This document shows, piece by piece, positions 1-7,764 of a stretch of DNA of 60,455 bases. The DNA is from [Eubacterium] eligens ATCC 27750 (GTDB lineage: Bacteria > Bacillota > Clostridia > Lachnospirales > Lachnospiraceae). The stretch lies in the NCBI RefSeq assembly GCF_000146185.1, contig NC_012782.1, positions 1 to 60,455 of the forward strand. Direction: 5' to 3'. The notes beneath the pieces are model-generated. The model was not told the origin of the DNA and searched no databases. It saw nothing but the letters and a program-made list of their open reading frames with translations. A program made the translations under genes and the position numbers. Position 1 is the first letter of the stretch. Each line of letters opens with the position of its first letter.

Positions 1-1719
1 TTATGCTACTAACTGCACATAAAGCCCCAGCTTTCTAGTACAGTACATATAATCCTCTAAGTAGTGGATCATACTTTCAGTATGTATCTCGGAACATTTC
101 TCCCTAGATACATACTGAGTTTTCTCTACTACTATCCCCTCACTCAATATCGGTACTATAACTATAACCTTATCTGGGAAGATCTGTACCTGCTCTAAGT
201 GCTCTAAGAGGTATTCTACTTTTAATTTCTCATTACCATCTACATATCTGGATACCTCCTCATCTATGTTAGCAAGTACCTTATCTATCTCTGCAATATC
301 TCCAGAGTTAGCCTTATTCTTTTCTGTTTCTGCTTTGAGCTGGATGATCCTCTCATCTAACTCCTCTGCTTTTTTCTGGTATTCCTGTTTATTTAGGATC
401 CCATCTAAGTAGGCATCCAGTAGCTTACTTTTTCTGGAGAGCTCACGCTGTAGATCTGCCTCTGTATGCCCTCCATTTGCCTCTAGGAGCTGTTTTCTGA
501 GCTTAGTAAGCCAATTTATCATATCATGCTTTATTGTGTCTGTATTTGCCTGTAATCGCTCTGATACTACCCCCATTATCTCCATGAGGGAGTTATAAGA
601 GATATTTTCATTATCACAGCCTAAAGGATTTATCTCTCCAGCTTTCCCCATCGTGCTATCTCTTTTTCTGGTTCTCCTGCCTTTAGTCTGCTTTGTACTG
701 CATACCCAGTACTCATCCTTAGATACTCTCTGTTTCCTCCAGTAAGGAGCCCCACAGATACCACATACCAGCTTACCACTAAAAGAGTATCCGCTGGTTT
801 TCTTGCCTCTCCTGTCGGATCCTGTGGCTATTACTCTCTCCTCATGGATCTTACAGATTAGATCCCACTCCTCCTGTGTGACTATCGGAGGGAGAGCGTT
901 TTCTACATATACCCACTCCTCCTTAGGGAGTTTTATAGTTTGCTTACTCTCAAAATCGTGTCTTTCTTTGTTTATAATCATGGTACCTACATTTTTACAA
1001 TCATATACAAATTTAGGTATATCCATAGGTTTCCACGGTTTCCCTACCGTGTTACGGTATCCAGCATCATTAAGCTCCTTAGCTATGAGGGTAGAGCCTT
1101 TTCTTGCCATAATTCCCTCACACATGAGCCTCCTTACCTTAGCCTGTTCTGGATTTATATAATACTTACCATCTTTTTTATCCCATCCATACACGTTACC
1201 GCTACCCTGTAAGGCTATCTCCTGCCCTTGTCTGGCTTTCTCTATTCTGTGATCGTGGTAATTATGGAGTTTCTTACTAAGATTTCTACTAAACTCCTCC
1301 GCTATGATCGCTCGTACACCTGTGATAAGAGCATCATCTGGGGAATAAAATTTCCCATCCATGTACATAAACAGGAGCTTTCCTGTTTGTACTACCCTGT
1401 TAATAAAGAGGTACCAATCCAGAGTATTTCTCTGGAGCCTCTCTTGATCCTTGATTACTACAATATCAAATAAATCCTCATACAGATCCTCATAGAGCCT
1501 CTGGTAATCATCTCTGCCCTTTACCATCGTACCGCTCTTACTACGATCAATATACTCTCCTACCAGTTTCCAGCCATGATCCTTAATACATCCTCTATTC
1601 TCCTCAATCTGGAGTTCTATAGCGTTTAGTTGTTCCTCCTCCGCTGTAGATACTCTGGCATAAAATACCGCTCTCATACCAATAGTATCTCTTATATCCG
1701 TTATTTTCCTGTATGCCAT
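1..1719 (-). CDS. int: Large serine recombinase (phage integrase)
   Basis: This 572-residue protein is a large serine integrase that would recombine attP with attB to insert and excise the prophage. The N-terminal resolvase domain has the catalytic serine in YARVSTAEEEQ (Ser24). A recombinase domain follows, then a zinc-ribbon with cysteines near 319, 322, 340 and 368, and a charged coiled coil near 400-500. That order and length are normal for the family. The ATG follows AGGAGGGTAAACAGG. It has its own sigma-A-like promoter at 1851-1879. The stop codon occupies bases 1-3, so any terminator lies outside the window. No separate excision factor is recognisable nearby. Confidence 0.96.
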   Translation of the reverse strand: MAYRKITDIRDTIGMRAVFYARVSTAEEEQLNAIELQIEENRGCIKDHGWKLVGEYIDRSKSGTMVKGRDDYQRLYEDLYEDLFDIVVIKDQERLQRNTLDWYLFINRVVQTGKLLFMYMDGKFYSPDDALITGVRAIIAEEFSRNLSKKLHNYHDHRIEKARQGQEIALQGSGNVYGWDKKDGKYYINPEQAKVRRLMCEGIMARKGSTLIAKELNDAGYRNTVGKPWKPMDIPKFVYDCKNVGTMIINKERHDFESKQTIKLPKEEWVYVENALPPIVTQEEWDLICKIHEERVIATGSDRRGKKTSGYSFSGKLVCGICGAPYWRKQRVSKDEYWVCSTKQTKGRRTRKRDSTMGKAGEINPLGCDNENISYNSLMEIMGVVSERLQANTDTIKHDMINWLTKLRKQLLEANGGHTEADLQRELSRKSKLLDAYLDGILNKQEYQKKAEELDERIIQLKAETEKNKANSGDIAEIDKVLANIDEEVSRYVDGNEKLKVEYLLEHLEQVQIFPDKVIVIVPILSEGIVVEKTQYVSREKCSEIHTESMIHYLEDYMYCTRKLGLYVQLVA

Positions 1720-1759
1720 CCTGTTTACCCTCCTGTAATAGTCCTGTGAGCTCCTGTGT

Positions 1760-1831
1760 GCCTCATACAGCCACTTTTATATATTAGGTGTAGACTTCTT
1801 ACCCTCGATAAAATAGAGGGCTTTATGAGGC
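1760..1831. promoter_or_regulatory. Imperfect dyad upstream of integrase, attP candidate
   Basis: Two 13-base arms at 1760-1772 and 1819-1831 are inverted copies with one mismatch (GCCTCATACAGCC and GGCTTTATGAGGC). A smaller hairpin, CCCTC/GAGGG, lies inside at about 1802-1820. Attachment sites of serine integrases usually lie next to the gene and have imperfect dyad symmetry, but known ones span about 50 bases and this one spans 72. It also lies in the leader of the integrase transcript, so an RNA hairpin is the alternative. No core dinucleotide can be assigned without attB or attL/attR. Confidence 0.3.
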
Positions 1832-1850
1832 TGTTTTTCAGTTTCTATCT

Positions 1851-1879
1851 ATTATACACCCCTTATATACTAGATACAA
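1851..1879 (-). promoter_or_regulatory. Sigma-A-like promoter of integrase
   Basis: On the minus strand TTGTAT (1874-1879) is followed after exactly 17 bases by TATAAT (1851-1856). It lies between the lysin terminator and the integrase start, so the integrase can be transcribed apart from the late operon. Confidence 0.6.
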
Positions 1880-1881
1880 CT

Positions 1882-1922
1882 AAAAAATGAGGGCTACCAG
1901 CATTTTACAGCCAGTAGCCCTC
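1882..1922 (-). terminator. Rho-independent terminator after endolysin
   Basis: The stem GAGGGCTAC/GTAGCCCTC with a short loop is followed by TTTTTTA on the minus strand. It closes the late/lysis operon just behind the endolysin gene. Confidence 0.85.
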
Positions 1923-1955
1923 TATATGAAAAAATATTAAGGAGTGCCTAAAGGA

Positions 1956-2849
1956 TTAAGGTAACTTGATTACCTGTCCGATGTTAATAAGGTTTTTATT
2001 TTTGATACCATTGAGCTTAACCAGAGTATCTACAGTAGTTCCATACTTTTTAGCGATCTTGCTAAGAGTATCTCCCTTAACTACTGTGTAGGTCTTACCA
2101 GAAATATCTCCAGCATTTACCCAGCCATATACAGTAGAGCCCTTACCAGAGATAGCCTGTAAATGATACGGATGTACCGCACCCTTAGCCTTGTTAGTTA
2201 CCTTAGCCTGTCCTGCCTTACAACCGTATGCAACGCCACTAGCTGTAGAGCTGGTATAGTGGAGGCATCCTGTAAAGTTTACAATATCTCCAATATTGTA
2301 AGAGCCCCCTCCGTTACCAGATGGCTTAGGAGCCTCCTCTTTAGTAGCCTTAGAGCTGTACTTAGGAGTAACAAAGCCTCTGATATACTTACCGTTTACA
2401 GCAAGCTCTCTATATCCTACAGCGTTACTCTTGTTACCCTCGATAACCTTAATAACGCCTCCAGATACAGATACTACAATACCGATATGATCCGCACTAC
2501 CTGTATTATCTCCTACTCCGTTATCATCCCAATCATAAAGGATCATATCCCCAGCGGATGGAGTGTAAGCATCATTCTCTACCCAGATACCCATATTCTT
2601 AGCAAGCTGGATAAACTGATTACAGCTACACTCTCTAGGGATAATATCTGTAAGCCCTGCCTTGATACCTACAGCGGATGCAAAAGTAGCACACCACGCA
2701 TCTGTATACTTTACAGCGTAACTTCTAGGGAGTGGCTTACAAGCGTTATAAGTATCAATAATCTTTTTATGGGATCCGTCACTCTCTTTACAGCCTAACC
2801 AACCCTTAGCGATCTCAACAACCTTTGATCTGATTTCTTTTTCTGTCAT
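1956..2849 (-). CDS. Endolysin: CHAP-type amidase/peptidase with LysM
   Basis: This 297-residue protein would cut peptidoglycan at the end of infection. The N-terminal domain (about 1-165) is CHAP/NlpC-like, with the nucleophile Cys in DAWCATFAS and a His in SADHIGIV. A middle domain of about 65 residues ([11 protein letters not shown] to YGWVNAGDI) resembles an SH3-like wall-binding module. The last 45 residues are a LysM repeat ([17 protein letters not shown]). There is no signal peptide, so export would depend on the holin gene just upstream. A terminator lies between holin and endolysin and another follows this gene. Confidence 0.93.
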   Translation of the reverse strand: MTEKEIRSKVVEIAKGWLGCKESDGSHKKIIDTYNACKPLPRSYAVKYTDAWCATFASAVGIKAGLTDIIPRECSCNQFIQLAKNMGIWVENDAYTPSAGDMILYDWDDNGVGDNTGSADHIGIVVSVSGGVIKVIEGNKSNAVGYRELAVNGKYIRGFVTPKYSSKATKEEAPKPSGNGGGSYNIGDIVNFTGCLHYTSSTASGVAYGCKAGQAKVTNKAKGAVHPYHLQAISGKGSTVYGWVNAGDISGKTYTVVKGDTLSKIAKKYGTTVDTLVKLNGIKNKNLINIGQVIKLP

Positions 2850-2874
2850 AATAATACCTCCGATCTAAATACTT

Positions 2875-2903
2875 AAAAAGGAGAGCCCTGTAAAGGCTCT
2901 CCC
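2875..2903 (-). terminator. Hairpin terminator between holin and endolysin
   Basis: GGAGAGCC/GGGCTCTCC followed by TTTTTAAG on the minus strand, between the holin stop and the endolysin ribosome site. It would lower endolysin transcription relative to holin unless antitermination or read-through operates. Confidence 0.7.
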
Positions 2904-2923
2904 TGTCTGTCTGATAAATATAT

Positions 2924-3187
2924 TTACTGTGGAGCTGTATAGCTCTTTGCTCTGGCACTATCGCCTAATCCCTTTGTAGTCGGATCGTTCAGAGTGTTCC
3001 AAACCGATACCGCCACTAAAGAGAGTACATAAGGATTAGAGACAGCTCCTACAATGAGCTCCCCTACCTTACTCCATGTGGTAAGATCCTGTGCTGTAAG
3101 TCCTGCATACGCAAGCACAGGAGTTAAAATACTAAGTACAATCTGTACCCAGAATACAGGATTTTTTACTCTAACTTTTAAATTCAT
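2924..3187 (-). CDS. Phage holin, phiLC3-like
   Basis: This 87-residue protein has two hydrophobic stretches (about 9-30 and 42-62) separated by a short turn. The opening NPVFWVQIVLSILTPVLAYAG and the segment DLTTWSKVGELI fit the phiLC3 holin family of Gram-positive phages. It would make the membrane lesions that release the endolysin. It sits between the XhlA-like gene and the endolysin, as in other Firmicutes lysis cassettes. Confidence 0.88.
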   Translation of the reverse strand: MNLKVRVKNPVFWVQIVLSILTPVLAYAGLTAQDLTTWSKVGELIVGAVSNPYVLSLVAVSVWNTLNDPTTKGLGDSARAKSYTAPQ

Positions 3188-3265
3188 ACTGTACCTCCTT
3201 GTGAGTTTGTTAATAGTTGCTACGATACCTCAAAATGAGGTAAAGAGATAAACTGGATCACCTCC

Positions 3266-3580
3266 TTACTTTAATCCTACAGAAACCGCTAAGTATCCTA
3301 AGATAAGTGTTACAAGCCCTGTTACAATAAGCCACTTGAATTTATCCCACTTATCCCCATCCTTACCCTCCAGCTTGTTAAGCCTCTCAACGGTTTCATT
3401 CAGATCCCCACGCATATACTTAACCTCAGTAGCCAGCTCCTTTATAGCTCCGATCATCTCACTGTTACTTTTGAGTATCTCATCATGCTCATTAAGTCGA
3501 TTAGTGTTACTCTTTGCTCGCTGTTCTACCTCAGTAAGTCTGTGCTCGATGTTAATATTTGCATCTGTAGCCATATCCAT
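3266..3580 (-). CDS. XhlA-like haemolysin/holin-associated membrane protein
   Basis: This is a 104-residue protein with a long coiled coil (about 8-75) and a single C-terminal membrane segment (FKWLIVTGLVTLILGYLAV). This is the layout of XhlA, a PBSX protein that works with the holin and endolysin in lysis. A longer reading frame starts at 3631, but AGGAGG sits five bases before the ATG at 3580. The ATG six bases further on is the other choice. Confidence 0.82.
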   Translation of the reverse strand: MDMATDANINIEHRLTEVEQRAKSNTNRLNEHDEILKSNSEMIGAIKELATEVKYMRGDLNETVERLNKLEGKDGDKWDKFKWLIVTGLVTLILGYLAVSVGLK

Positions 3581-3603
3581 AAGATCCTCCTTTCCGCCAT
3601 AAT

Positions 3604-3629
3604 AAAAGGGAGAGCATTTAGCTCTCCCC
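3604..3629 (-). terminator. Terminator upstream of the XhlA-like gene
   Basis: GGGGAGAGC/GCTCTCCC followed by TTTTATTAT on the minus strand, directly after the CD1375-like gene. It separates tail-tip/DGR transcription from the lysis genes. Confidence 0.7.
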
Positions 3630-3636
3630 ATGTGGC

Positions 3637-3762
3637 TTACTCTGCAAGCTCTGGTAAATCAAGATCAATGAGGATCTGCTTAACCTGCTCTCTGATTACA
3701 GGCGGTGCATCATTGATCGTCTTTTTGCCCTTTACAATAAGGGTAGCGTAAATTACTGCCAT
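3637..3762 (-). CDS. CD1375-family small phage protein (copy 1)
   Basis: A 41-residue protein beginning MAVIYATLIVKGKKTIND and ending in an amphipathic helix. Its sequence matches the CD1375-type small proteins found just before lysis genes in clostridial phages; their function is unknown. The ATG at 3762 follows AAAGGAGGTAAAAGCT, whereas the longer frame from 3822 has no good ribosome site and overlaps the second copy. Confidence 0.78.
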   Translation of the reverse strand: MAVIYATLIVKGKKTINDAPPVIREQVKQILIDLDLPELAE

Positions 3763-3814
3763 AGCTTTTACCTCCTTTCTGAGTATTGTTTTTAAGATAA
3801 TATTGAGTAACATA

Positions 3815-3925
3815 CTACTCATTATCTCCGTCTAAGATTTTTTGTACGGCTTTTCTGAGATCCTTTGGTATATTATCAATAGTCCTTAACCCTTTGCGGA
3901 TCAAAGTAGCGTAAACCTGTGCCAT
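3815..3925 (-). CDS. CD1375-family small phage protein (copy 2)
   Basis: A 36-residue protein (MAQVYATLIRKGLRTIDNIP...) clearly related to its neighbour: both share the YATLIxKGxxTIxxxP pattern. The ATG follows GGGAGGAGAAAGATT. The two copies look like a tandem duplication that has diverged. Function is unknown. Confidence 0.72.
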   Translation of the reverse strand: MAQVYATLIRKGLRTIDNIPKDLRKAVQKILDGDNE

Positions 3926-3942
3926 AATCTTTCTCCTCCCTC

Positions 3943-4236
3943 TTAGTTAGCTGATAACCCTAACATCTGCTCATACACATCTACTAAGGCTAACTGTAAA
4001 TCTGTAGCCTGCTCCTCTAAGGAGCTGTTTTTCTCTGCCATTAGCTGGATGTACTCATCTTTCTCATAGATCTCCTGTGTTTCAATTTCAAACCCATCAA
4101 ACCCAGAGCTAAGATCTCCCTCCTTAGCCTCCTCATGGATCTCTTTGATACCTGTATTTACATATACATGGTAATCATCAATCTCAAGAGGCTTTACGCT
4201 CTCCGCTGTAGTTCTTACGTTTACAAATTTCTGCAT
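3943..4236 (-). CDS. Short tail-region protein of unknown function
   Basis: A 97-residue acidic protein whose ATG follows AAAGGAGGTAAAAGGTA and overlaps the end of the reverse transcriptase gene by 53 bases. The N-terminal half has a beta-like FVNVRTT start and the C-terminal third (YIQLMAEKNSSLEEQATDLQLALVDVYEQ, given here as seen, in parts) is a predicted coiled coil. Similar small proteins sit after tail-fibre genes in Firmicutes phages. It does not resemble the four-helix Avd accessory protein of retroelements, although its position makes that worth testing. Confidence 0.7.
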   Translation of the reverse strand: MQKFVNVRTTAESVKPLEIDDYHVYVNTGIKEIHEEAKEGDLSSGFDGFEIETQEIYEKDEYIQLMAEKNSSLEEQATDLQLALVDVYEQMLGLSAN

Positions 4237-5434
4237 TACCTTTTACCTCCTTTAAGTAATAATTGTGCGTATATTCTACATTAGGCTCTACATATTTCTG
4301 GTATAGCCTAAAGCTATCACAATGCTGTAGCCAGCCCACATAGCTATTAAATGAGCACCACTCACTATAAGTAGGGCTCACATTGTTTTCTCTTTTACTG
4401 GAGATGCTAAGCATCCTACGCTTAAATGTTTTGCAAGTCGATTTTCTGAGTAAGGTATACTCTCCGAAAAATCTATAGCCTACAAAATCTACACCTCTTA
4501 CCTTAGTAGGAAATACCTGCCAGTTATGCTTAAGCACCTGCTTAAGATTTACCGCCATAAACTCATCTAACTCTCTTTTGAGTTTGTGTAATTCCTCTTT
4601 ACTGCTACCGAAAATAACCATATCATCCATGTATCTAAAGTAGTACTTAACGCCCTTAACCTCTTTGAGCCAGTGATCTACTACAGATAGATTAAAATTA
4701 CCGTCATACTGGCTAACATAGTTTCCAATGGGAATACCTACGCCATCCACAAACTCTCTACCGTTATCGTCTATGATAATATTTACCGCCACACCTAGCC
4801 TCTGGAGGATCTCTATATTTTCCTCTGTGGCTGGACAAGTACTAATACTATCTATGATCTCATCCATTAACCAGATAAGCTCCTCATCCTTAAAGAGCTC
4901 TCTATACTTAGCCTTTAGTACATCGTGTACAATGCTGGGATAATACTTTCTTACATCCAGCTTTAAACAATACTTTGTAGCCTCTGGATCTGATACTAAA
5001 ATACTGGGTATCCACTTCTCCGATACTACTTTTCCATCTTTCTTAATCTTTTTCTTATACCCTCGTAATTGATTGATAATAGGCTGGATCCCTCTGTTAG
5101 GGATTGCACTATAGGTATCTTTTGTCATGGAATTAAGTAAGTAGGGCTCTATAACCTGTAAGATAGCCCATTGACATATACGGTCTGGATAGTACGGTAA
5201 CTTATAAATCTCCCTCTCCTTACTTCCCTCTTTTCTTACAAAAGTTTCATAGTCTGAGGTATGATACCTGTGTTCTATTAGATTTTCCTGTAGCCTCCTT
5301 AGGTAATGATCCAGATCTTTCTCTATACGCTTTACCTCTGCATACCACCCTTTACCTCTCTTTGCGTTCTTGTGGGCTTTTCTAAGATTATCCATATCGC
5401 ATATCTTAGAAAATAAATCTCCAGTATCTTTCAT
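4184..5434 (-). CDS. Diversity-generating retroelement reverse transcriptase
   Basis: This is the reverse transcriptase that copies the template repeat into error-prone cDNA for replacing the variable repeat of the tail-tip gene. From the ATG at 5434 it has 416 residues. Visible motifs are KLDVRKYYPS (first catalytic Asp, about 160), GIPIGNYVSQYDGNF, and YFRYMDDMVIF with the YMDD box at about 268-271. The opening MKDTGDLFSKICDMDNL matches starts of the family. An open frame continues back to a GTG at 5521 with no ribosome site. Order is target gene, template RNA, RT, as in classical elements. Confidence 0.95.
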   Translation of the reverse strand: MKDTGDLFSKICDMDNLRKAHKNAKRGKGWYAEVKRIEKDLDHYLRRLQENLIEHRYHTSDYETFVRKEGSKEREIYKLPYYPDRICQWAILQVIEPYLLNSMTKDTYSAIPNRGIQPIINQLRGYKKKIKKDGKVVSEKWIPSILVSDPEATKYCLKLDVRKYYPSIVHDVLKAKYRELFKDEELIWLMDEIIDSISTCPATEENIEILQRLGVAVNIIIDDNGREFVDGVGIPIGNYVSQYDGNFNLSVVDHWLKEVKGVKYYFRYMDDMVIFGSSKEELHKLKRELDEFMAVNLKQVLKHNWQVFPTKVRGVDFVGYRFFGEYTLLRKSTCKTFKRRMLSISSKRENNVSPTYSEWCSFNSYVGWLQHCDSFRLYQKYVEPNVEYTHNYYLKEVKGNAEICKRKNYSGERKAS

Positions 5435-5642
5435 GTGTTTTGGCACCCACCTTATCATAATTTTGTATGTGCATAAGAGGGAGCTAACTACCTGTTGTAG
5501 TACCCCTGTGCTATCGTTCACATAACAATCAGTTCTTAGCTTGCTAGGCTAACATGGTTTACGGATCTCCCCGCACATAAGCACCCTCTTAGCTATTTTT
5601 TACCGCTCCTCATAGAGGAGTTTTATGTTTTGGCAAGAGCCA

Positions 5643-5853
5643 CGGTAGCTAAATCTCACTTATATAAATAAGTGTCATGGTGTAACACACTTTTACTATT
5701 TTTCTTTTTATATGCACATATAGTAAGTGACTGCTGATATTCCGATTGCGATTAGAGGAGGTATTATTCAGATTAAGATACCATGCACCACATTTAGTAC
5801 CATTATTCCATTTACCACCTAATTTAGTAACACGAAACGCCTTTTAGCTACCG
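5643..5853 (-). ncRNA. DGR template RNA with closing stem
   Basis: This non-coding stretch holds the template repeat (5712-5837) and lies between the target and RT genes. An 11-base perfect inverted repeat flanks it: TTTAGCTACCG at 5843-5853 and CGGTAGCTAAA at 5643-5653. The RNA ends could therefore pair around the template. Inside the 3' side there is a hairpin CACTTAT/ATAAGTG (5657-5674). A CTCCTC/GAGGAG hairpin follows at 5606-5620. In known elements the spacer between template and RT is needed for priming, and this stretch would be its equivalent. Confidence 0.75.
5712..5837 (-). repeat. DGR template repeat (TR)
   Basis: This 126-base segment aligns without gaps to 5961-6086 (offset 249). 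The two differ at 26 positions; at 25 of them the TR has adenine on the coding strand. The TR has 39 such adenines. Read in the target frame it is rich in AAT/AAC codons, the usual arrangement for mutable sites. It has no start codon or ribosome site of its own. Confidence 0.95.
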
Positions 5854-5900
5854 ACAAAAAGGGTAATAAAAAAGAGCTTTACAGCCCTCTCTATTACCCT
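5854..5900 (-). terminator. Nested hairpin/terminator after the variable gene
   Basis: The outer arms AGGGTAATA/TATTACCCT are followed by TTTTTG on the minus strand. A second small hairpin with CTCTTTTTT lies inside. It sits about 60 bases beyond the variable repeat and just before the template RNA. It may end the tail operon, and DGR targets often need a hairpin near the variable repeat, so a role in retrohoming is possible. Confidence 0.6.
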
Positions 5901-5939
5901 CTTTGATTTCTTTATTTTGTTGAGTTTATGATGCTATTG

Positions 5940-7745
5940 TTATGCACTAATCTTTGTCTGAGGCACATACAGCAAGCGACCGCCGACACTCCGAACGCGA
6001 TCCGAGGAGGCATTACCCAGATGAAGAAACCATGCACCACACCTAGCACCATAAGTCCATCTACCACCCAATATAGCAACACGAAAACCATCATTGTTAT
6101 TCCAATAATAATCTCCTACTGGGAGGTTAGATGCACCGTTATGCTCCGCACAAAGGAAAAGATCTGGATGATCCTCATCGTATCCAAAGCCACTAATATA
6201 GCCCTCTCCTGTGGCAATATTAAAATCTAAGGCTTTGTATCCATCGGCTGTAGTATCATCCTTACACTCTCCATAAGGCTTAACAAAAGCATTGTATACT
6301 CCGCTTGCCTTATCGTTATAAATATTGATAGCATCCAGCCAAGTCCAGATATTACCCCAGAGGTTTTCTTCTCCTCTGTAAGATACTGAGCACTTACCAT
6401 CTACTCCAGCGTTAGGATCAATACCAGATCCATTACCTAAACCAGAGGTAGCACCTGTTACTACAGCCATGTTAGTAGATCCATCGTCTGTAAAAGTACT
6501 TACACCCTGTCCGATAACGCTTTGAGCGTTCATAGAGGCATACTCTACTAAGATAAGCCACTGAGTAGCTGTAAGAGCGAAAATGTTATGAGATTTCCAG
6601 CCCTTACCTCTGTTAGTACAGAGCTTTCTTACGTTTGCTCTAGTGAGGTTCTGTGTAAGTCCACTGGCTGGCTTAGCACCTGCAATAGAGGAGAGCATAT
6701 CTGTAGCAAAATCCGCTACCTGCTCATCCGCCTTAAGGTATGCTCCAGCGGAGGTATCAAAGATAGATCCCTCAAAGGCTGAGAGGTAAATCTTATCCTG
6801 TAAGATACCGTTATCATCTAAGAAACCATCCACAGGCTTAAATCCTGCCTTAGGTGTAGGGCTGATATAAAATCTAGCCTTATCATATTTCTTACCTCTA
6901 CCAGAGGAGGAAACGCTGGATTTTACAGGCACAACCTTAGTATAGAATAAAGGCTGTTCTACCATAGTCTGTACCTTAGTACCGCTAGGATATTCTGTAG
7001 TACCCTTTGTAATGGTAGCTGAGGTAGCTCCTGCCTCTGAGTAACCTGTTTCCCCTCTGTAGGCTACCATAACGCCCTCATTAGTAAGGTTACATCTCTT
7101 TCTACCACCCCACGGAGCGAGCTTATCAAAATCTGCACCAGAGGTAAGATTTTCTGCTCCTGCTAATCTTGTAAATTTCTTATTTACAAAATCTACCTCT
7201 ACTCCGTATACATCGGAGCTCTCATAGCCTACAAAGCTCTTAACATCGTTAATCTGCTCCTGTAAATTAACGATCTGGGCTACAGTAGCTCCAGCGGTAG
7301 GATCTACGTTTACCTTTACGCTAGAGGCATTAGATACCGCTGTTACAAGATCCACCATAAGGGAGCTCACACCGATACCATTAAATGGAGGCATATAATC
7401 CGCTGTAGCGGTACTCTCATCTGCCACTGAGATACTGTAGAGGATCTCTCCAGCCTGTGGATCATTTGCATAAAGTCCTAAGTTTCTTACATAATAACCC
7501 TGCCCTAAGGTCTGATTAGAGAAACTAGCGGATACTGTAACATTAGATCCATTCTTTCTCACTACAGAGGCTACCTTTTCCTCCTGTTTGATAGTACCGA
7601 TACCTGTCATACTTGCCAGATCCCCAGATAACTTAGCATCGGATACCTTGATCTTAGTAAACTCCAGCTTAGTAGTACCTGCTACCACTTTTGCTAAGAG
7701 TTCCTGTCCTTTTTTTGTGATTACTGCACTCTTAAAAGCACCCAT
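5940..7745 (-). CDS. Tail-tip/collar fibre protein, DGR variable protein
   Basis: This 601-residue protein is the receptor-binding or tail-tip protein diversified by the DGR. Residues 1 to about 150 look like the tail-collar fibre N-terminal domain (ITKKGQELLAKVVAG, then FSNQTLGQGYYVRNLGLYA). The C-terminal half resembles a formylglycine-generating-enzyme/C-type lectin fold, with GNIWTWLDAINIY and the closing DGFRVAILGGRW...RSVGGRLLYV typical of variable proteins. The last 50 residues are encoded by the variable repeat. It follows the baseplate genes. Confidence 0.93.
   Translation of the reverse strand: MGAFKSAVITKKGQELLAKVVAGTTKLEFTKIKVSDAKLSGDLASMTGIGTIKQEEKVASVVRKNGSNVTVSASFSNQTLGQGYYVRNLGLYANDPQAGEILYSISVADESTATADYMPPFNGIGVSSLMVDLVTAVSNASSVKVNVDPTAGATVAQIVNLQEQINDVKSFVGYESSDVYGVEVDFVNKKFTRLAGAENLTSGADFDKLAPWGGRKRCNLTNEGVMVAYRGETGYSEAGATSATITKGTTEYPSGTKVQTMVEQPLFYTKVVPVKSSVSSSGRGKKYDKARFYISPTPKAGFKPVDGFLDDNGILQDKIYLSAFEGSIFDTSAGAYLKADEQVADFATDMLSSIAGAKPASGLTQNLTRANVRKLCTNRGKGWKSHNIFALTATQWLILVEYASMNAQSVIGQGVSTFTDDGSTNMAVVTGATSGLGNGSGIDPNAGVDGKCSVSYRGEENLWGNIWTWLDAINIYNDKASGVYNAFVKPYGECKDDTTADGYKALDFNIATGEGYISGFGYDEDHPDLFLCAEHNGASNLPVGDYYWNNNDGFRVAILGGRWTYGARCGAWFLHLGNASSDRVRSVGGRLLYVPQTKISA
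5961..6086 (-). repeat. DGR variable repeat (VR)
   Basis: This is the mutated copy at the 3' end of the tail-tip gene. Of 26 differences from the template, 25 are at template adenines: 18 A to G, 4 A to T and 3 A to C on the coding strand. The single exception is a synonymous TCT to TCG change. The conserved WFLHLG.ASSDR.R frame is retained. Homology fades after TATGTG near the stop codon, where the initiation-of-mutagenic-homology site is expected. Confidence 0.95.
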
Positions 7746-7764
7746 TTTATCACACTCCTTTTCT

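Noticed and set aside
1228..1473. Other plus-strand frames over the integrase gene
   Set aside because: They overlap a gene with clear catalytic and zinc-binding residues on the minus strand.
5435..5521. N-terminal extension of the reverse transcriptase from a GTG
   Set aside because: No ribosome site, and family members start near the MKDTGDLF segment; the extra residues show no homology-like features.
5928..6230. Plus-strand open frame opposite the variable repeat
   Set aside because: It is antisense to the tail-tip gene, with no ribosome site; the frame there is a by-product of the VR sequence.
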